Assembly (NCBI RefSeq): GCF_013410655.1
Contig: NZ_JACCFP010000001.1
Coordinates: 3,929,501-3,993,500, forward strand
Reading direction: 5' to 3'
DNA length: 64,000 nt
DNA from: Nocardioides thalensis
GTDB taxonomy: Bacteria; Actinomycetota; Actinomycetes; Propionibacteriales; Nocardioidaceae
Shown: positions 62,378-64,000 of the stretch, piece by piece
Numbering within the stretch: position 1 is the first letter of the stretch
Layout: every line of letters begins with the position of its first letter
Notes under the pieces: model-generated
Databases searched by the model: none
What the model was told of the DNA's origin: nothing
What the model saw: the letters and a program-made list of their open reading frames with translations, nothing else
Position numbers and translations under genes: made by a program

Positions 62378-63708
62378 GACGCGTCCCGCACGGCGCTCTC
62401 GAGCACGCCGACGGCCTCGTCGAGCAGGTCGAACGGGATGACCAGCGGAGGCAGGAGCCGGATGACGTTGCCGAACGTGCCGCACACGAGAGTCAGCACT
62501 CCCTCCGCGTGGCACGCGGCGGCGACCGCCTTCGCGATCTCCGGCGCGGGCTCGGTGGTGCCGGGCCGGACGAGCTCCACGGCCAGCATCGCCCCACGGC
62601 CGCGCGCGTCTCCCACGACCGAGCCGGGCCCGGCGAGCGCTCGCAGCCGGGGGAGGACGCGCTCCTCGATCTGCGCGGCACGGGCGACGAGATTTTCGCG
62701 CTCGATGGTCTCCAGGGCGCCGAGCGCCGCCGCGCAGGCGACGGGGTTTCCGGCGTACGTGCCTCCGAGCCCGCCGGGCGGCACGGCGTCCATCAGCTCC
62801 GCGCGGCCGGTCACCGCGGCGAGGGGCATGCCGCCGGCGAGGGCCTTCGCCGTGGTGATCAGGTCCGGCACGACGCCCTCGTGGTCGCACGCGAACATCG
62901 CGCCGGTGCGCGCGAGCCCGGTCTGGATCTCGTCGGCGACGAAGACGATGCCGTGCTCGGCGGCGAAGTCCTGGACCGCCTTCAGGTAGCCCGGTGGCGG
63001 GACGATGAACCCGCCCTCTCCCTGGATGGGCTCGGCCACGATCGCCGCCACGTTGGTCGCGCCGACCTGCGTGAGCACGACGTCCTTCAGCGCCGCGAGC
63101 GCCTCGGCCGCCGCGTTCTCCGGCCCGGAGGGCCAGCGGTAGGGATACGGCGACGGCACGCGGTAGACCTCGGGGGCGAACGGGCCGAAGCCCTGCTTGT
63201 ACGGCACGTTCTTGGCGGTCATCGACATCGTCAGCAGCGTGCGCCCGTGATACGCGTGACCGAGGACGACGACGGCCGGCCGGCCCGTGGCCGTGCGCGC
63301 GATCTTGATCGCGTTCTCGACCGCCTCGGCACCCGTCGTGAACAGGGCGGTCTTCTTCCGGTGGTCGCCCGGGGTCAGCCGGTTGAGCGCCGCCGCGACG
63401 TCGACGAAGCCGTCGTACTCGGTGACGAGGAAGCAGGTGTGGGTGAACCGCTCCGCCTGCTCGCTGATCCGTCGTACGACGGCGGGGTCGGACGCGCCCA
63501 CGCTGGTGACGGCGATGCCGGAGGCGAGGTCGATGATGTGGTTGCCGTCGACGTCGACGATGATCCCGCCGCCCGCGCGCTCGACGAACACGGGCATCGT
63601 GACGCCGAGGCCGTCGGACAGCTCGCGGGCGCGCTGCTCCTGGAGCTTGACGGACGTGGGTCCGGGGATGGCCGTGGCGAGAATGCGGCGCTGTTCGGGC
63701 TGCGACAT
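62374..63708 (-). CDS. gabT: 4-aminobutyrate / 5-aminovalerate aminotransferase
   Basis: 444 residues of class III aminotransferases. TTGAEAVENAIKIAR (125-139), FVADEIQTGLARTG with D259, PLP lysine K288 in ITTAKALAGGMP. It moves the amino group of GABA or 5-aminovalerate to 2-oxoglutarate. GGAGG precedes ATG 63708. First gene of the operon; the PucR-type gene lies upstream on the same strand. Confidence 0.92.
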   Translation of the reverse strand: MSQPEQRRILATAIPGPTSVKLQEQRARELSDGLGVTMPVFVERAGGGIIVDVDGNHIIDLASGIAVTSVGASDPAVVRRISEQAERFTHTCFLVTEYDGFVDVAAALNRLTPGDHRKKTALFTTGAEAVENAIKIARTATGRPAVVVLGHAYHGRTLLTMSMTAKNVPYKQGFGPFAPEVYRVPSPYPYRWPSGPENAAAEALAALKDVVLTQVGATNVAAIVAEPIQGEGGFIVPPPGYLKAVQDFAAEHGIVFVADEIQTGLARTGAMFACDHEGVVPDLITTAKALAGGMPLAAVTGRAELMDAVPPGGLGGTYAGNPVACAAALGALETIERENLVARAAQIEERVLPRLRALAGPGSVVGDARGRGAMLAVELVRPGTTEPAPEIAKAVAAACHAEGVLTLVCGTFGNVIRLLPPLVIPFDLLDEAVGVLESAVRDAS

Positions 63709-63818
63709 CGTTCCTCCGTCGGGTCGTGGTGAGGACGACGCTAGAGAGACGCCGGCCCCCTGCGCTTCGTGCATTCCGACGAGTACGTGATCGGCTCGGG
63801 CGGTTCGCCCAGTCCCGG

Positions 63819-64000
63819 TCAGGCGAGTCCCCGAGCCCGCAGCGCGAGCCACGTCTCCGCGGCGACGTCGGGGTCGTCGACGTCGAGACCGAGCAGCGCA
63901 CGGGCCTTGCCGACCCGGTAGCGCAGGGTGTTGCGGTGCACCCCGAGCGCGGCCGCGGCCTGCTCCCAGTGGCCGCGGTGGCGCAGGAACGCGACCAGCG
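63819..64000 (-). CDS. PucR-type transcriptional regulator, C-terminal end (cut by window)
   Basis: The last 60 residues only; the front is beyond the right edge. LVAFLRHRGHWEQAAAALGV, then HRNTLRYRVGKARALLG is the PucR C-terminal helix-turn-helix. Such proteins often activate adjacent amine or purine catabolic genes, so it is a likely regulator of the gabT operon. Confidence 0.85.
   Translation of the reverse strand, partial: LVAFLRHRGHWEQAAAALGVHRNTLRYRVGKARALLGLDVDDPDVAAETWLALRARGLA

Overview
The window comes from a high-GC actinobacterium, most likely Nocardioides or a close relative. This is inferred from gene content and codon bias, not from a marker gene. The evidence includes strong GC bias at third positions, a DUF2510 protein, a DUF222/13E12-type HNH gene, a WXG100-like/EspG-like pair, WS/DGAT and KstR-type operators, ECF41 and ECF42 sigma factors, and dispersed palindromic repeats. 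No rRNA, tRNA, CRISPR array or recognisable transposase was seen.

Layout. 1-5.8 kb: an Fe-S membrane oxidoreductase (cut by the window edge), a secreted choice-of-anchor-like protein with its own terminator, a lipoprotein M1 peptidase and a Ser/Thr kinase. 5.8-9.4 kb: a branched-chain 2-oxoacid dehydrogenase operon (E1alpha-E1beta-E2). 9.5-14.7 kb: a YqjG-like reductase, then a cluster of Pro-rich, single-pass envelope proteins of unknown function. 14.8-19.2 kb: HisC/Pat aminotransferase, a DDAH-like hydrolase with a divergent FadR-type regulator, a holin-like membrane protein, a low-molecular-weight phosphatase and a MarR regulator. 19.3-23.3 kb: fused isobutyryl-CoA mutase (IcmF) and a BtuF-like protein. 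23.3-26.2 kb: an Lgt-like protein, a radical SAM protein resembling tetraether synthase (Tes/MJ0619), and two small membrane proteins. 26.2-29.4 kb: an amine oxidase, then a repeat-rich patch where a DUF222-HNH gene is broken by a GIY-YIG gene flanked by inverted 46-bp palindromes. 29.5-35.2 kb: a five-gene, fully overlapping lipid operon (lipase, acyltransferase, acyl-CoA ligase, WS/DGAT, hydrolase) behind a KstR-type operator. 35.4-41.2 kb: HerA-like ATPase, LytR_C protein, antiporter, and a steroid-dehydrogenase-like flavoprotein with a second KstR-type operator. 41.2-48.4 kb: ECF42 with its YCII partner, an aminotransferase, a type VII secretion-like three-gene cassette, and ECF41 with its carboxymuconolactone-decarboxylase partner. 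48.4-57.2 kb: MoxR/VWA pair, a short UvrA paralogue, a secreted RTX-like protein, a flavin monooxygenase and a second antiporter. 57.3-64 kb: a five-gene overlapping operon (gabT-like, aldehyde dehydrogenase, CoA transferase, glutaryl-CoA dehydrogenase, glutamate dehydrogenase) that reads as 5-aminovalerate/glutarate (lysine) degradation, with a PucR-type regulator behind it.

Working together. Much of the window concerns carbon entering as branched-chain acids, lysine-type amino acids, lipids and probably steroids, and storing or releasing it as acyl-CoA and wax/TAG. The most unusual structure is the repeat system. Six copies of one 46-bp palindrome and two of a second family lie between genes and also in frame inside them (icmF, the lgt-like gene, an aminotransferase). 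One inverted pair encloses a GIY-YIG nuclease gene exactly where a DUF222-HNH gene has lost its middle. This is the best candidate here for an undescribed mobile system.
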